A stretch of 64,000 nucleotides of DNA from JAIOSM01 sp964593725 (GTDB lineage Bacteria; Desulfobacterota; Desulfobacteria; Desulfobacterales; Desulfobacteraceae): positions 20,828 to 84,827 of the forward strand of contig CAZQJS010000007.1 in NCBI GenBank assembly GCA_964593725.1, written 5' to 3'. Below, in pieces: positions 17,734 through 27,290 of the stretch. The notes beneath the pieces were generated by a model. It was not told where the DNA came from, did not search any database, and saw nothing but the letters and a program-made list of their open reading frames with translations. Each line of letters begins with the position of its first letter. Position 1 is the first letter of the stretch. A program made the position numbers and the translations under genes.

Positions 17734-18803
17734 AAGCAAAAAACATTAAATTCAGATATATCCTGATCTCTTCCACCATTACTGTTTTAATGCTGGTTAT
17801 CACCATTTCCAGCACCAGTATTTCCTTTGATTACATTGTAAAAAGGCTTATCATCCCAATCTTGCGGCTGCTTTTATTTATCTTTATTGGACTTGGGTTG
17901 GGACAGACCATTGAAAACCTTGGCCTGACAAAATATTTAGCACTACTTGCAAGACCTGTTTTTAAATTTTCAAAACTTGGTGACAGGTGTGCTGCTGCCT
18001 TTATCTCTGCCTTTTTCTCTGGTGTTGTTGCCAACAGTATGCTCATTGATTTTTTTAAAGAGAAAAAAATTTCAAAAATGCAGCTTTTTTTAACCAATTA
18101 TTTAAATCAACTCCCTGCCTATTTTCTCCACCTTCCCACAACTTTTTTTATTGTTTTACCGTTAACAGGATTTGCAGGAGTAATTTATTTTATTCTTACT
18201 TTCAGTGCAACTCTTTTACGTTTTATGCTTTTCCTTATTTTTGGAAGATTTTATTTTCAAAAAAACAGGTCTTTAAACAACTCTTTTCATACTTTGGAAA
18301 ACAGGGAAACAAAAGATGTGGATAATAAAAAGGAGAATAAAACAATTAAGCTTAGAATACTTTCCTCTCTGAAAAAGAAGCTTATTCCCAGGATGACCAG
18401 TATTTTCATATGGTTAATTCCCATATATACACTTGTTTTCCTGTTAAATACCCTTGGCACATTTGATTATTTAAATAATTTAGTATCCTCTAAAATAAGC
18501 TTAACTTTTTTACCTGTACAATCAATATCCATTGTTGTCATAAGTTTTGCAGCTGAGTTTACTTCTGGATTTGCTGCTGCCGGAGCAATGATGGATGCCG
18601 GAATTCTTACGGTTAAGCAAACAGTCCTTGCTCTTTTACTTGGAAATATTGTAGCATTTCCTTTAAGAGCCTTAAGACATCAGATTCCAAGATATCTTGG
18701 AATCTTTTCCCCGAAAATGGGACTTGCCCTGCTTTTATCTGGCCAGGGTTTCCGTCTTTTAAGCTTAATAATTGCAGGACTGATATATTACATGGTGGGA
18801 TAA
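17730..18803 (+). CDS. Nucleoside-recognition (gate-domain) membrane protein in the cob operon
   Basis: 357 residues, about eight hydrophobic segments. Two gate-like halves are visible, the first around residues 35-150 (IGLGLGQTIENLGLTKYLALLARPVF, AFFSGVVANSMLIDFF) and the second around 225-357 (IPIYTLVFLLNTLG, FTSGFAAAGAMMDAGIL, GNIVAFPLRALRHQIPRYLG). This is the layout of SpmA/SpmB-YjiH-type nucleoside-recognition proteins, whose biochemical role is mostly unknown. The gene overlaps cbiL by four bases, and cbiET starts on the next base, so it is translated as a full member of the cobalamin operon. A transport role for cobalt or a corrinoid intermediate is inference only. Confidence 0.8.
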   Translation: MKAKNIKFRYILISSTITVLMLVITISSTSISFDYIVKRLIIPILRLLLFIFIGLGLGQTIENLGLTKYLALLARPVFKFSKLGDRCAAAFISAFFSGVVANSMLIDFFKEKKISKMQLFLTNYLNQLPAYFLHLPTTFFIVLPLTGFAGVIYFILTFSATLLRFMLFLIFGRFYFQKNRSLNNSFHTLENRETKDVDNKKENKTIKLRILSSLKKKLIPRMTSIFIWLIPIYTLVFLLNTLGTFDYLNNLVSSKISLTFLPVQSISIVVISFAAEFTSGFAAAGAMMDAGILTVKQTVLALLLGNIVAFPLRALRHQIPRYLGIFSPKMGLALLLSGQGFRLLSLIIAGLIYYMVG

Positions 18804-20042
18804 ATGAAACCTTTAATAATTATTGGCACTGGTACAAGCATTGATGACATTACATTAAAGCAGCATAAAATCATTGAAAATGCTGATTTTTTAATAGGCG
18901 GATACCGCCTCCTTGAAATGTTTGAAAAGCTAAAAATAAAAAAACTTGTAATAAAAAACAATCTTACACAGGTAGTTGAAGAGATATCACAATGCATAGA
19001 TCACATGAATATTGTTGTACTTGCATCTGGAGACCCCATGTTTTTTGGAATAGGAGCCTTTCTCACACGAAAATTTGGAAAGGATAGTGTGAAAATCATG
19101 CCAAACATTTCATCTGTTGCCAGGGCTTTTTCAAAGATCAAGGAGCAATGGAATGATGCCCATCTACTGAGCCTTCATGGAAAACGGTCCAATGATATCT
19201 CGCCGATCTTTTCAGGTGGAAACAAATTTGCAATTTTAACAGATAAAAAAAAAGATCCTTCCTGGCTTGCAAAAAAAATTGTTGGGAAAAACCAGGAGGG
19301 CTTTTCCATGTGCATACTTGAGAACATTGATTCACCAAAGGAAAAAATCAGCTGGTTTGATGATATGAAAAAGGTGATTAATAAAAAATTTGAAAGCCCG
19401 AATATTGTAATCTTGAAGAGAGAAAACCCTTCCCGGGATTTCACCAAAAACCAGCATGTTCATCCTGGCATGAAAGATCATGCCTTTTCCACGGACAAGG
19501 GCCTTATAACCAAATCGGAAATCCGAAGTATTGTCCTCTCAAAGCTGAATTTTACAAAAAACAATCATCTGTTCTGGGATCTGGGAGCCGGGTCTGGCGC
19601 TATTTCCATTGAGGCTTCATCCATTGTTTCACATGAAACAATTTATGCTGTTGAAAAAAATGAAAAAAGAATCCCTTTGATCAAAGAAAACATTTCAAGG
19701 TTTAATATTCCAAACATTAAACTGATCCATGGTACTCTTCCGGGAATATTAGACAAACTGCCTGTTCCTGATCGAATTTTCATCGGGGGAGGGGGCAAAG
19801 ACCTTTTGAAAATTTGCAAGGAAGCTGTAAAGAGACTTGCCTTAAATGGTATCATTGTTGTAAATACAATATTGATAGAAAACCCCGGGCCTGTTTTTCA
19901 AACCATGAAAAAGTCCGGCCTGGGGCCTGAACTTTTATCGGTTCAGATTTCCAAATCCAAAAGCATGCCCCATGGTGAAAGGCTTGAACCATTAAATCCT
20001 GTCTGGATCATTTACGGAAAAAAGGAGTCACAAATTGGATAA
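18804..20042 (+). CDS. cbiET: Bifunctional cobalt-precorrin-7 C5-methyltransferase / precorrin-6B C15-methyltransferase, decarboxylating
   Basis: 412 residues, fusion of CbiE (1 to about 205) and CbiT (about 220-412), equivalent to CobL. CbiE: IIGTGTSIDDITLKQ, VLASGDPMFFGIGAFL, ISSVARAFSKI. CbiT: FWDLGAGSGAISIEAS (SAM-binding glycine loop), IFIGGGGKDLLKIC. The two parts methylate C5 and C15 and remove the C12 acetate carboxyl group. Starts on the base after the membrane protein's stop; its own end overlaps cbiF by eight bases. Confidence 0.95.
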   Translation: MKPLIIIGTGTSIDDITLKQHKIIENADFLIGGYRLLEMFEKLKIKKLVIKNNLTQVVEEISQCIDHMNIVVLASGDPMFFGIGAFLTRKFGKDSVKIMPNISSVARAFSKIKEQWNDAHLLSLHGKRSNDISPIFSGGNKFAILTDKKKDPSWLAKKIVGKNQEGFSMCILENIDSPKEKISWFDDMKKVINKKFESPNIVILKRENPSRDFTKNQHVHPGMKDHAFSTDKGLITKSEIRSIVLSKLNFTKNNHLFWDLGAGSGAISIEASSIVSHETIYAVEKNEKRIPLIKENISRFNIPNIKLIHGTLPGILDKLPVPDRIFIGGGGKDLLKICKEAVKRLALNGIIVVNTILIENPGPVFQTMKKSGLGPELLSVQISKSKSMPHGERLEPLNPVWIIYGKKESQIG

Positions 20043-20817
20043 TAAATATAAAATTGTAAGGTTTGTTGGTGCAGGCCCGGGAGACCCTGAACTTATTACA
20101 GTTAAAGGTATGAATGCCTTGAAAAAGGCGGATCTGATAATCTATGCCGGCTCCCTTGTGCCAGAGCAGATGCTCTGCTGGGCAAAACCAGGGGCCATAA
20201 CAATAAACAGCGCTGCCTTACACCTTAATGAAATTATTCAATTAATAAAGGATTCATACTTTGCAGGTAAAAGGGTTGTAAGACTTCATACTGGAGACCC
20301 TTCTCTGTATGGTGCTGTTCTTGAACAATTTAAAGAACTTGACAAGCTGTCCATAAAATTTGAAACAATACCTGGAGTAACTGCTGCCTTTGCAGCTGCT
20401 GCCTGTATGAATATGGAATATACACTTCCGGAAATTGCTCAGACCCTGATTTTAACAAGAATTTCCGGCAGAACACCTGTGCCAGACCTGGAAAGCCTGG
20501 ACAAACTATGTGCCCACCAGAGCTCCATGGCAATATATCTGAGCATTGCATATCTTGAAAAAATTCAAAAGATAATATGTTCATCCTATGGAAACAGTGC
20601 TCTTTGTGCAATTGCCTACAGAATTGGATTTCAGGAGGAGAAAATTGTATACTGCAAGGCTGAAAGCCTTGCACGCAGTGCCAGGAAAGAACGGATTGAA
20701 AAGCAGGCTATTATAATTGTGGGAAAGGCTGTCCAGGCATGTACAAAAGATAAAAACATTATTAAATCAAAATTATATGATATCCATTTTTCCCATGAAT
20801 ACAGAGAAAAACAATAA
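20035..20817 (+). CDS. cbiF: Cobalt-precorrin-4 C11-methyltransferase
   Basis: 260 residues. TTG start, decided by AAAGGAG eight bases upstream (20021-20027). Tetrapyrrole methylase motifs: VRFVGAGPGDPELITVKGM, IIYAGSLVP, RLHTGDPSLYGAVLEQ and IPGVTAAFAAAACM, all closely CbiF/CobM. It methylates C11 with SAM. It sits inside the overlapping gene string and ends about 20 bases beyond the start of cbiG. Confidence 0.95.
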   Translation: MDNKYKIVRFVGAGPGDPELITVKGMNALKKADLIIYAGSLVPEQMLCWAKPGAITINSAALHLNEIIQLIKDSYFAGKRVVRLHTGDPSLYGAVLEQFKELDKLSIKFETIPGVTAAFAAAACMNMEYTLPEIAQTLILTRISGRTPVPDLESLDKLCAHQSSMAIYLSIAYLEKIQKIICSSYGNSALCAIAYRIGFQEEKIVYCKAESLARSARKERIEKQAIIIVGKAVQACTKDKNIIKSKLYDIHFSHEYREKQ

Positions 20818-21862
20818 AATTAATAAAACTGCAATCTGGGCCATTACCAGATCGGGATATAAGCTTGGCTCAAAACTTGCCCGAACAATTAATGGATCAG
20901 TACTGCTGATCTCGTTAAATCTAAAAAACCAACTCCTTCTGAATCTATCTTCTTTTGATGAAAATATCATTGCCTTTGTAAAGTTATCAGATAAAATAAG
21001 ACAGGTGTTCCATGATTTTACTGCCCATATTTTTATTTTTTCAACAGGTATTGCAGTACGTATCATTGCTCCTGTAATAAAATCAAAAATTTCAGACCCT
21101 GCCGTGGTAGTACTGGATGATAATGGCTGCCACGCCATCAGCCTTTTATCGGGACATCTTGGCGGGGCTAATAAACTTGTTGAAAAAATTGCCGGAATAA
21201 CCGGTGCAGCTCCAGTAATTACAACAGCAACAGACGTACATAACAAACCTGCCATTGATATAATAGCAGGGGAGCATGACTTGCATATTGTAAATCCTGG
21301 AATGATTAAAAAAATAAACATGGCAATCTTATATGATGAAATAATTAAAATCCATGACCCAAGTAATATTCTCATTGCCCGGATTCCAAACAGCATACAG
21401 GAGCAGAAAAATCCTGATATAATTTGTACTGATACCACCATGAAAGTTCCACGTGAAACATTAGTTTTAAATCCTCGTTCCCTGATTGTTGGAATGGGTT
21501 GTAACAGGGATACAACAATGGATGAGGTGGAACTGTTTCTATTGTCTGTGTTCAGGAAAAACAGATTATCCCTTAAAAGTATAGGAGCGTTTGCATCAAT
21601 AGATGCCAAGAAAAATGAAACAGGCTTTCTTGAGTTATCAAAAAAAATGCAGGTCAAATTTTTGTTTTTTGATAAAGACAGACTCAGTCTGGTTAAGAAT
21701 ATAAAAAATCCTTCAAAAATAGTTGAAAAACATATGGGAGTGAAAAGCGTATGCGAGGCAGCAGCAATAACAGCAGGAAAAAATGCACAACTGATAGTTC
21801 AAAAACAGATAAAGGGCAATGTAACAATGGCTGTGGCACGGGCAAAGCCATGCTCTATATAA
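20795..21862 (+). CDS. cbiG: Cobalt-precorrin-5A hydrolase
   Basis: About 355 residues from the Met of MNTEKNNKINKTAIWAITR; the frame opens earlier (20717), but those codons lie deep inside cbiF. The central block FSTGIAVRIIAPVIKSK, then SDPAVVVLDDNGCHAISLLS, GHLGGANKL, is the CbiG signature. The C-terminal domain has LIVGMGCNRDTTMDEVE and SLKSIGAFASIDAKKNE. CbiG opens the ring lactone and releases the C20 fragment as acetaldehyde, a step unique to the anaerobic pathway. No clear Shine-Dalgarno, so translation is probably coupled to cbiF. Confidence 0.93.
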   Translation: MNTEKNNKINKTAIWAITRSGYKLGSKLARTINGSVLLISLNLKNQLLLNLSSFDENIIAFVKLSDKIRQVFHDFTAHIFIFSTGIAVRIIAPVIKSKISDPAVVVLDDNGCHAISLLSGHLGGANKLVEKIAGITGAAPVITTATDVHNKPAIDIIAGEHDLHIVNPGMIKKINMAILYDEIIKIHDPSNILIARIPNSIQEQKNPDIICTDTTMKVPRETLVLNPRSLIVGMGCNRDTTMDEVELFLLSVFRKNRLSLKSIGAFASIDAKKNETGFLELSKKMQVKFLFFDKDRLSLVKNIKNPSKIVEKHMGVKSVCEAAAITAGKNAQLIVQKQIKGNVTMAVARAKPCSI

Positions 21863-22659
21863 TCGGAACAGGGCCGGGGGGCATTGACTACATGGCAGGC
21901 CGGGCAAGGGAAGTGCTTAAAAAAGTAGACACCATTGCAGGATACTCAACCTATCTTGTTCTTATAAACGATCTTATTAAAGATAAAAAAATTATATCAA
22001 CAGCAATGACAAAAGAGGTGGACAGGGTTGAAATGGCAATAAACGAAGCCCTTTACAAAACTCCCTGCGCACTTGTTTCCGGGGGTGACCCTGGAATATA
22101 CGCCATGGCAGGTCTTGTTTTTGAAATTTGCAAAAAGAAAAACATCAAACTTATCCGGGGAGGCTCACAAACATATAAAAGAGGTGGTAATGATGTAAAC
22201 CAGACCCTTGGGGAAAACTCTCTGTGTCTTGAAATAGTTCCGGGAATTCCTGCTCTGGCAGCAGGGGCTGCTCTGACAGGAGCACCCCTGACCCATGATT
22301 TTGCAGCAATAAGTTTGAGCAATCTTCTAACCCCCTGGGAAAAAATAGAAAAACGACTTGAGTTTGCAGCCATGGCGGATTTTTCCATTGTTATTTATAA
22401 TCCAAAAAGTAAAAAAAGGGACTGGCAGCTCAGGCGTGCCAGAGAGATAATTTTAAAACACCGTAAAAAAGATACTCCTGTGAGCATAATAACTGGTGCC
22501 ATGCGGGAAAACCAGAACATTGAGATAACAAAGCTATCTGATATTGATGAAAAAAACATTGGTATGCAGTCAATACTTTTCATAGGGTCCAGTACATCAA
22601 TGAAATATCTTGACTTTATGTTCACTCCCAGGGGTTATGGTCAAAAATACAATTTTTAA
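21850..22659 (+). CDS. cbiH: Precorrin-3B / cobalt-factor III C17-methyltransferase
   Basis: 269 residues from the Met of MLYIIGTGPGG; upstream codons in frame belong to cbiG, which it overlaps by 13 bases. Motifs: IIGTGPGGIDYMAGRA, LVSGGDPGIYAMAGLVFEI, EIVPGIPALAAGAALTGAPL, HDFAAISLSNLLTPWE. It methylates C17 and drives ring contraction. Residues about 99-124 (LIRGGSQTYKRGG and on) form an insertion that ordinary CbiH/CobJ proteins lack between the GDPGIYAMAG and VPG blocks. Confidence 0.93.
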   Translation: MLYIIGTGPGGIDYMAGRAREVLKKVDTIAGYSTYLVLINDLIKDKKIISTAMTKEVDRVEMAINEALYKTPCALVSGGDPGIYAMAGLVFEICKKKNIKLIRGGSQTYKRGGNDVNQTLGENSLCLEIVPGIPALAAGAALTGAPLTHDFAAISLSNLLTPWEKIEKRLEFAAMADFSIVIYNPKSKKRDWQLRRAREIILKHRKKDTPVSIITGAMRENQNIEITKLSDIDEKNIGMQSILFIGSSTSMKYLDFMFTPRGYGQKYNF

Positions 22660-22685
22660 CAACTATTCATATATTACGGAGAAAA

Positions 22686-23213
22686 ATGAAAAAAGGATAT
22701 ATTCAAATATATACAGGCAATGGCAAAGGAAAGACAACAGCAGCCCTTGGGCTTATTGTAAGGGCTCTGGGTGCCGGATTAAAAATTTTTGTGGGGCAGT
22801 TTCTGAAACAGGGGGATTATTCTGAAATAAAGACCCTTAAAAAATATAGTGAATTATATAAAGGGATTACCATAAAACAATATGGTTCAGGAAGATTTGT
22901 AAAGGGAAAACCCACTGAAGAGGAAAAAAAAGCAGGCAAACAAGGATTAAAGCAAATCAGAGATGTATTAATAAAAGGAAACCATGATCTTGTAATTGTG
23001 GAAGAGGGAAATGTTGCAATGATGTGCAATATTATCACTGAAAATGACCTTCTTGAATTAATGAAAATAAAACCTGAACATGTTGAGCTTGTGATCACAG
23101 GCAGAGGAGCAACGGAAAGATTGATCAGAAAAGCAGACCTTGTAACGGAAATGAAAGAGATAAAACACTATTTTAAAAAAGGTGTTGGTGCGCGCACGGG
23201 GATTGAGAAATGA
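22686..23213 (+). CDS. cobO: Cob(I)yrinic acid a,c-diamide adenosyltransferase
   Basis: 175 residues, BtuR/CobO/CobA family. IYTGNGKGKTTAALGLIVRA is the ATP-binding loop, FVGQFLKQGDYSE and VIVEEGNVAMM follow in the expected order, and VITGRGA is near the end. It transfers the 5'-deoxyadenosyl group from ATP to cobalt(I) corrinoids. The start is preceded by ACGGAGA. It overlaps cbiP by four bases. Confidence 0.95.
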   Translation: MKKGYIQIYTGNGKGKTTAALGLIVRALGAGLKIFVGQFLKQGDYSEIKTLKKYSELYKGITIKQYGSGRFVKGKPTEEEKKAGKQGLKQIRDVLIKGNHDLVIVEEGNVAMMCNIITENDLLELMKIKPEHVELVITGRGATERLIRKADLVTEMKEIKHYFKKGVGARTGIEK

Positions 23214-24709
23214 AAACATTAAAAAACATTGCATTTCTCGGAACAGGGTCAGATGTTGGGAAAAGTATTATTGCAGCAGCATTTTGCAGATCCCTGGCAG
23301 ACAGAAATATCAAGGTTGCTCCATTTAAAGCACAAAACATGTCAAACAATTCCGGCATAACCCAGGAAGGCCTTGAAATGGGAAGGGCTCAAATCGTCCA
23401 GGCAGAAGCTGCCCGAATATTGCCCCACGTGGATATGAACCCTGTGCTTCTGAAACCTACCGGTGAAAAAGGTTCCCAGGTAGTGCTCAATGGTGTGGTT
23501 TATGATAATCAGTCTGCAATGGATTACCATAAAACAAAGGATTTTTATTTTAGTAAGGCATGTCAAGCATTTGACAGATTAAAAAAAAAATATCAATGCA
23601 TAGTACTTGAAGGAGCAGGATCCTGTGCAGAGGTGAATCTTATGGATTCAGATATTGTAAACTTCAGAATGGCGGAATATGCCAGAGCAGATGTATGTCT
23701 TGTGGCAGATATACATAGAGGCGGAGTGTTTGCTCAAATCATCGGAACACTCAAATGTCTGCCAAAAAAGTACCAGAAAATGATAAAAGGCATAATAATA
23801 AACAGATTCAGAGGTGATCCTGAACTGTTTAAACAGGGGATAGAATGGATAGAGAAAAAAAGCAGAAAACAGGTTTTAGGTATAATGCCATGGTATTCCC
23901 ATTTCAGAATCGATGCGGAAGATTCCGTTGAAATTGAAAAATCAGGACGGCTGTCAGACATTGATAGAACAAGGCCTGCCATTGGAATAATAAAACTGCC
24001 CCATATATCAAATTTTACAGACATCCATTCCCTTTCAGAAATACAGGGAGTAGAGACTCTGTTCATTGACACTGCCATGGATTTATCCTGGTGCAGCGCT
24101 CTTATTATTCCGGGCTCAAAAAATACAAGGGCAGACATGATCTGGCTTGAACAAAGCGGTATCGCAGGTAAAATAAAAGCCCTTGCAGACATGGGGGGGC
24201 ATATACTTGGAATTTGCGGCGGGTATCAAATGCTTGGAAAAGTCATTAAAGACCCGGACGGTCATGAGGGATCACCCGGAGAGACCAGAGGGCTTTGCCT
24301 CCTGGATGTTGAAACCACACTTGAATACCCAAAAGTTACAACAATAACCACATTTTCCTGGGAAGAGGCCCGGGGCAGAGGATATGAAATTCACATGGGC
24401 ACAACCAGACTGTCTTCCGGAACTCCTGCTTTTCAAATTCTTTCACGGGGCAAAACCGGTATTGACAAAGGAAAGATAAAACAGGATGGGTGCATTTCAA
24501 AAAATAAAAAAATCATGGGAACATATATCCACGGATTGTTTGATTCACGTGAAATTTTAATAAAATGGCTGGATAAAATTAATGTAAAAGGTCTGGATAA
24601 AAAAATTATTTCAAAGGAGTGTAAAAAGGAAAAAAATTATATTCTGTTAAAGGAGCATTTTGAAAACCATATTGATATAACAAACCTTATAAAATACAAT
24701 CCTTGCTGA
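23210..24709 (+). CDS. cbiP: Cobyric acid synthase (glutamine-hydrolysing)
   Basis: 499 residues, full length. The N-terminal dethiobiotin-synthetase-like part opens with IAFLGTGSDVGKSIIAAAFC and contains PFKAQNMSNNSGIT; the C-terminal triad glutaminase domain has GHILGICGGYQMLGK (nucleophile Cys) and GTYIHGLFD (His). It amidates side chains b, d, e and g of adenosylcobyrinate a,c-diamide. It is the last gene of the riboswitch operon; the next gene, on minus, ends on the adjacent base. Confidence 0.96.
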   Translation: MKTLKNIAFLGTGSDVGKSIIAAAFCRSLADRNIKVAPFKAQNMSNNSGITQEGLEMGRAQIVQAEAARILPHVDMNPVLLKPTGEKGSQVVLNGVVYDNQSAMDYHKTKDFYFSKACQAFDRLKKKYQCIVLEGAGSCAEVNLMDSDIVNFRMAEYARADVCLVADIHRGGVFAQIIGTLKCLPKKYQKMIKGIIINRFRGDPELFKQGIEWIEKKSRKQVLGIMPWYSHFRIDAEDSVEIEKSGRLSDIDRTRPAIGIIKLPHISNFTDIHSLSEIQGVETLFIDTAMDLSWCSALIIPGSKNTRADMIWLEQSGIAGKIKALADMGGHILGICGGYQMLGKVIKDPDGHEGSPGETRGLCLLDVETTLEYPKVTTITTFSWEEARGRGYEIHMGTTRLSSGTPAFQILSRGKTGIDKGKIKQDGCISKNKKIMGTYIHGLFDSREILIKWLDKINVKGLDKKIISKECKKEKNYILLKEHFENHIDITNLIKYNPC

Positions 24710-25876
24710 CTATTCATGGTCCGGGTCATGGGTCTGGTCAGATGATTTTTCCAGATCAACAATTGTTTTATCTATATATTTTTTTGTCTTATATTGTGTA
24801 ATATTTGACAGTTGATCTGTGATTCTGCTCATCCTGTCAATGCTCTCTTTAATAATTGTAAGAAATTCATAAGCTTTATCCTGTTTTTTCAATTTCAGAA
24901 ACAAGAGTTCCACTGATCCGAAAATAGACTGCATGGGCTGGTGCAGCTCATGGCATATAGCTCCGGCTGTTTCTATGGCTGTTTCAAGCTGCTGATTCTT
25001 TTTTCTGCCAGTAATGTTGCTGACAAAGGCAAAGGCACCTGAAATTTTATTGTTATTATCTAATATTAGTGCTGCATCAAAAAGTGCATTCAGCTCTTCT
25101 CCGTTATTGGTTTTCAAAATAATACTAAAATGTTTTGATTTTGATTCATCAGGGTCTGTGAGTATACGGTTGAAAATTGCTTTATTTTGTCCATGGACAA
25201 AATCTGCAGCACTTTTACCAATAATCTGACTGGATGAATACCCAAGCATTGTACAAAGTGCATTGTTGACTCCGGTTGTAATCTCATCTTTATCAACCTG
25301 CCAGAAACCAGAAGTTGTTGTTTCAATTAACCTTGAATAGTTTTTTTCACTCTGAAGAAACAGTTGCTGGGCCTGATTTTTTTCAGCCAGGGCCCGGGAA
25401 TGTTCCAGGGCCCTTTCAATGGAGTGGATAAGGCTGGACATCTCCTTTATTGGCTTTACAATATAATCCCATGCTCCGATTTTCATGGTTTCGATTGCAT
25501 CCTGGATTCCGCCGGCACCTGAAACAACAATAAGAGGGGTTTGGGGAGATTTATCATGGATGTGATTAATTACATCATACCCATCCATTTCAGGCATGCG
25601 AAGGTCCAACAGTACAAGATCTACTTTTTTATTATCAAAAACATCAATGCCCTGTTTACCGTCAGCTGCCGTGATGGGCATGAAACCGGAATCTTCAAGA
25701 TAATTTGCAAGACTGTTTCGTACAGAATCGTCATCATCTATAATTAAAATGTAAACATCTTCATTATTACCTGAGTTAAGTGAGGTAACAGCGGTTTTCT
25801 GACGCTGAAGCTGATTTTCAAGCTGGCGGATTCTATTTTCAAGTTCCTGATAAGTGGGCTTTGCCGTATCTGCCAT
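24710..25876 (-). CDS. Receiver-PAS-HisKA protein lacking a kinase ATPase domain
   Basis: About 388 residues from the ATG at 25876, six bases after GAGG; another in-frame ATG two codons upstream overlaps that site. Residues 8-28 are a short coiled coil (TYQELENRIRQLENQLQRQ). The receiver (about 45-165) has DDDDS, phosphoacceptor LLDLRMPEMDG, VVSGAG and the Lys in YIVKPI. A PAS domain (about 175-295) follows, then an H-box-like helix pair with AICHELHQPMQSIFGSVELL. The chain ends about 60 residues later with no HATPase domain, so it cannot act as an ordinary kinase. It may receive or relay phosphate, or bind another kinase. It ends one base from cbiP. Confidence 0.88.
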   Translation of the reverse strand: MADTAKPTYQELENRIRQLENQLQRQKTAVTSLNSGNNEDVYILIIDDDDSVRNSLANYLEDSGFMPITAADGKQGIDVFDNKKVDLVLLDLRMPEMDGYDVINHIHDKSPQTPLIVVSGAGGIQDAIETMKIGAWDYIVKPIKEMSSLIHSIERALEHSRALAEKNQAQQLFLQSEKNYSRLIETTTSGFWQVDKDEITTGVNNALCTMLGYSSSQIIGKSAADFVHGQNKAIFNRILTDPDESKSKHFSIILKTNNGEELNALFDAALILDNNNKISGAFAFVSNITGRKKNQQLETAIETAGAICHELHQPMQSIFGSVELLFLKLKKQDKAYEFLTIIKESIDRMSRITDQLSNITQYKTKKYIDKTIVDLEKSSDQTHDPDHE

Positions 25877-25982
25877 GACCATCCTCTTGGAAAAGATAAA
25901 AAAGGAAATATAATTGTAATCAATGCTGTTTTATAATTATAGAATAATAAATATTTATGTCAATGGCAAATGATTCAGGGAA

Positions 25983-27263
25983 TTACCTTTTTTCAATGGG
26001 AAGGTATTTTACAAGGGGTTCTCCTGTAAAAACCTGGCGTGGTCTGCTGATTTTCATTTCAGGATCATTAAAATCTTCCTGCCAGTGGGCAATCCATCCG
26101 GGAAGGCGGCCAATTGCAAACATAACAGTAAACATATCCGTTGGAATACCAAGCGCCCTTAAAACAATACCCGAATAAAAATCCACATTAGGGTAAAGGT
26201 TCTTGTCCTGGAAATAAGTATCATTCAGAGCTTCGCCTTCAAGGTCCATGGCAATGGAGAGAAGCGGATCCTTAGTATTTGTTTTTCTAAGGACTTTGTC
26301 GCATATCTGTTTCATTATTTTTGCCCTGGGATCATAGGCCTTATAAACCCGGTGGCCAAATCCCATGAGTCTGAATGGATCTTTTTTATCCTTGGACCGT
26401 TTGATTACATCACTTATCTTAAGCCCGGAGGAATCTATCTCCTGAAGCATGTGAATTACTGCCTGGTTGGCTCCTCCGTGCAAAGGGCCCCACAATGCGG
26501 ATATGCCTGCAGATATTGCAGCATAGATATTAACTTTTCCACTTCCAACAACCCTGACAGCAGTTGTGGAGCAGTTCTGTTCATGGTCTGCATGGAGAAT
26601 CCAGAAGACATTCAATGCATCAACAATATCTTTATCAAGGGAATAGGGTACAACAGGATTGTCAAACATCATATGAAGAAAGTTTGCACAATACGAATAG
26701 TTGGGATTAGGATAAACCGGATTCTGGCCAATGGAGACCTTATAAGCCATTGCTGCCATTGTTCTGACCTTTGAGATAAGGCGCAGGAATGTTTTTTGAA
26801 GATCTTCCTTACTGTCTATGAGCTCTGGATGAAAACTTCTCATGGCATTAACCATGGCTGATAAAATACCCATGGGGTGAGCTCTGCTGGGAAAATTAAG
26901 GTAAAAATGTTTCATGTTTTCATGTAAAAGTGAAAGATCGTTAAGATAAACACTTGTGGTTGTAAGTTCTGTTCTGGTTGGAAGTTTACCAGTTATTAAA
27001 AGAAAAGCTGTTTCAACAAAGGAAGAGTGTTCTGCAAGCTCCTCTATGGGAATACCCCTGTATCTTAAAATACCTTTTTCACCATCCATAAAGGTAATTG
27101 AGCTTTTGCAGCTGCCAGTGTTTCCAAACCCGGGATCAAAAGTAATATATCCGCTTTCTCTTCGCAGCCCTCTGATATCAATTGCTTTATCGCCTGAAGT
27201 TCCATGTATAACCGGAAGTTTATACTCTTTTTCACCAATGATTAACCGGGCATATTCCGTCAT
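25983..27263 (-). CDS. gltA: Citrate synthase, type II
   Basis: 426 residues. Catalytic blocks are intact: GPLHGGANQAVI (His), MGFGHRVYKAYDPRA (His) and NVDFYSGIVLRALGIP (Asp). The N-terminal extension with FDPGFGNTGSCKSSITFMDG and GILRYRGIPIEELAEHS marks the hexameric Gram-negative type. It condenses oxaloacetate and acetyl-CoA at the entry of the TCA cycle. AAAGGA precedes the ATG; fmdB-like gene lies 28 bases upstream and may be co-transcribed. Confidence 0.97.
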   Translation of the reverse strand: MTEYARLIIGEKEYKLPVIHGTSGDKAIDIRGLRRESGYITFDPGFGNTGSCKSSITFMDGEKGILRYRGIPIEELAEHSSFVETAFLLITGKLPTRTELTTTSVYLNDLSLLHENMKHFYLNFPSRAHPMGILSAMVNAMRSFHPELIDSKEDLQKTFLRLISKVRTMAAMAYKVSIGQNPVYPNPNYSYCANFLHMMFDNPVVPYSLDKDIVDALNVFWILHADHEQNCSTTAVRVVGSGKVNIYAAISAGISALWGPLHGGANQAVIHMLQEIDSSGLKISDVIKRSKDKKDPFRLMGFGHRVYKAYDPRAKIMKQICDKVLRKTNTKDPLLSIAMDLEGEALNDTYFQDKNLYPNVDFYSGIVLRALGIPTDMFTVMFAIGRLPGWIAHWQEDFNDPEMKISRPRQVFTGEPLVKYLPIEKR

Positions 27264-27290
27264 AATTTTATCCTTTACAATGTAAATTTA

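Noticed and set aside
20773..21657. 294-codon antisense ORF opposite cbiG
   Set aside because: It is a shadow of the well-supported cbiG reading frame, with no family resemblance and no ribosome site.
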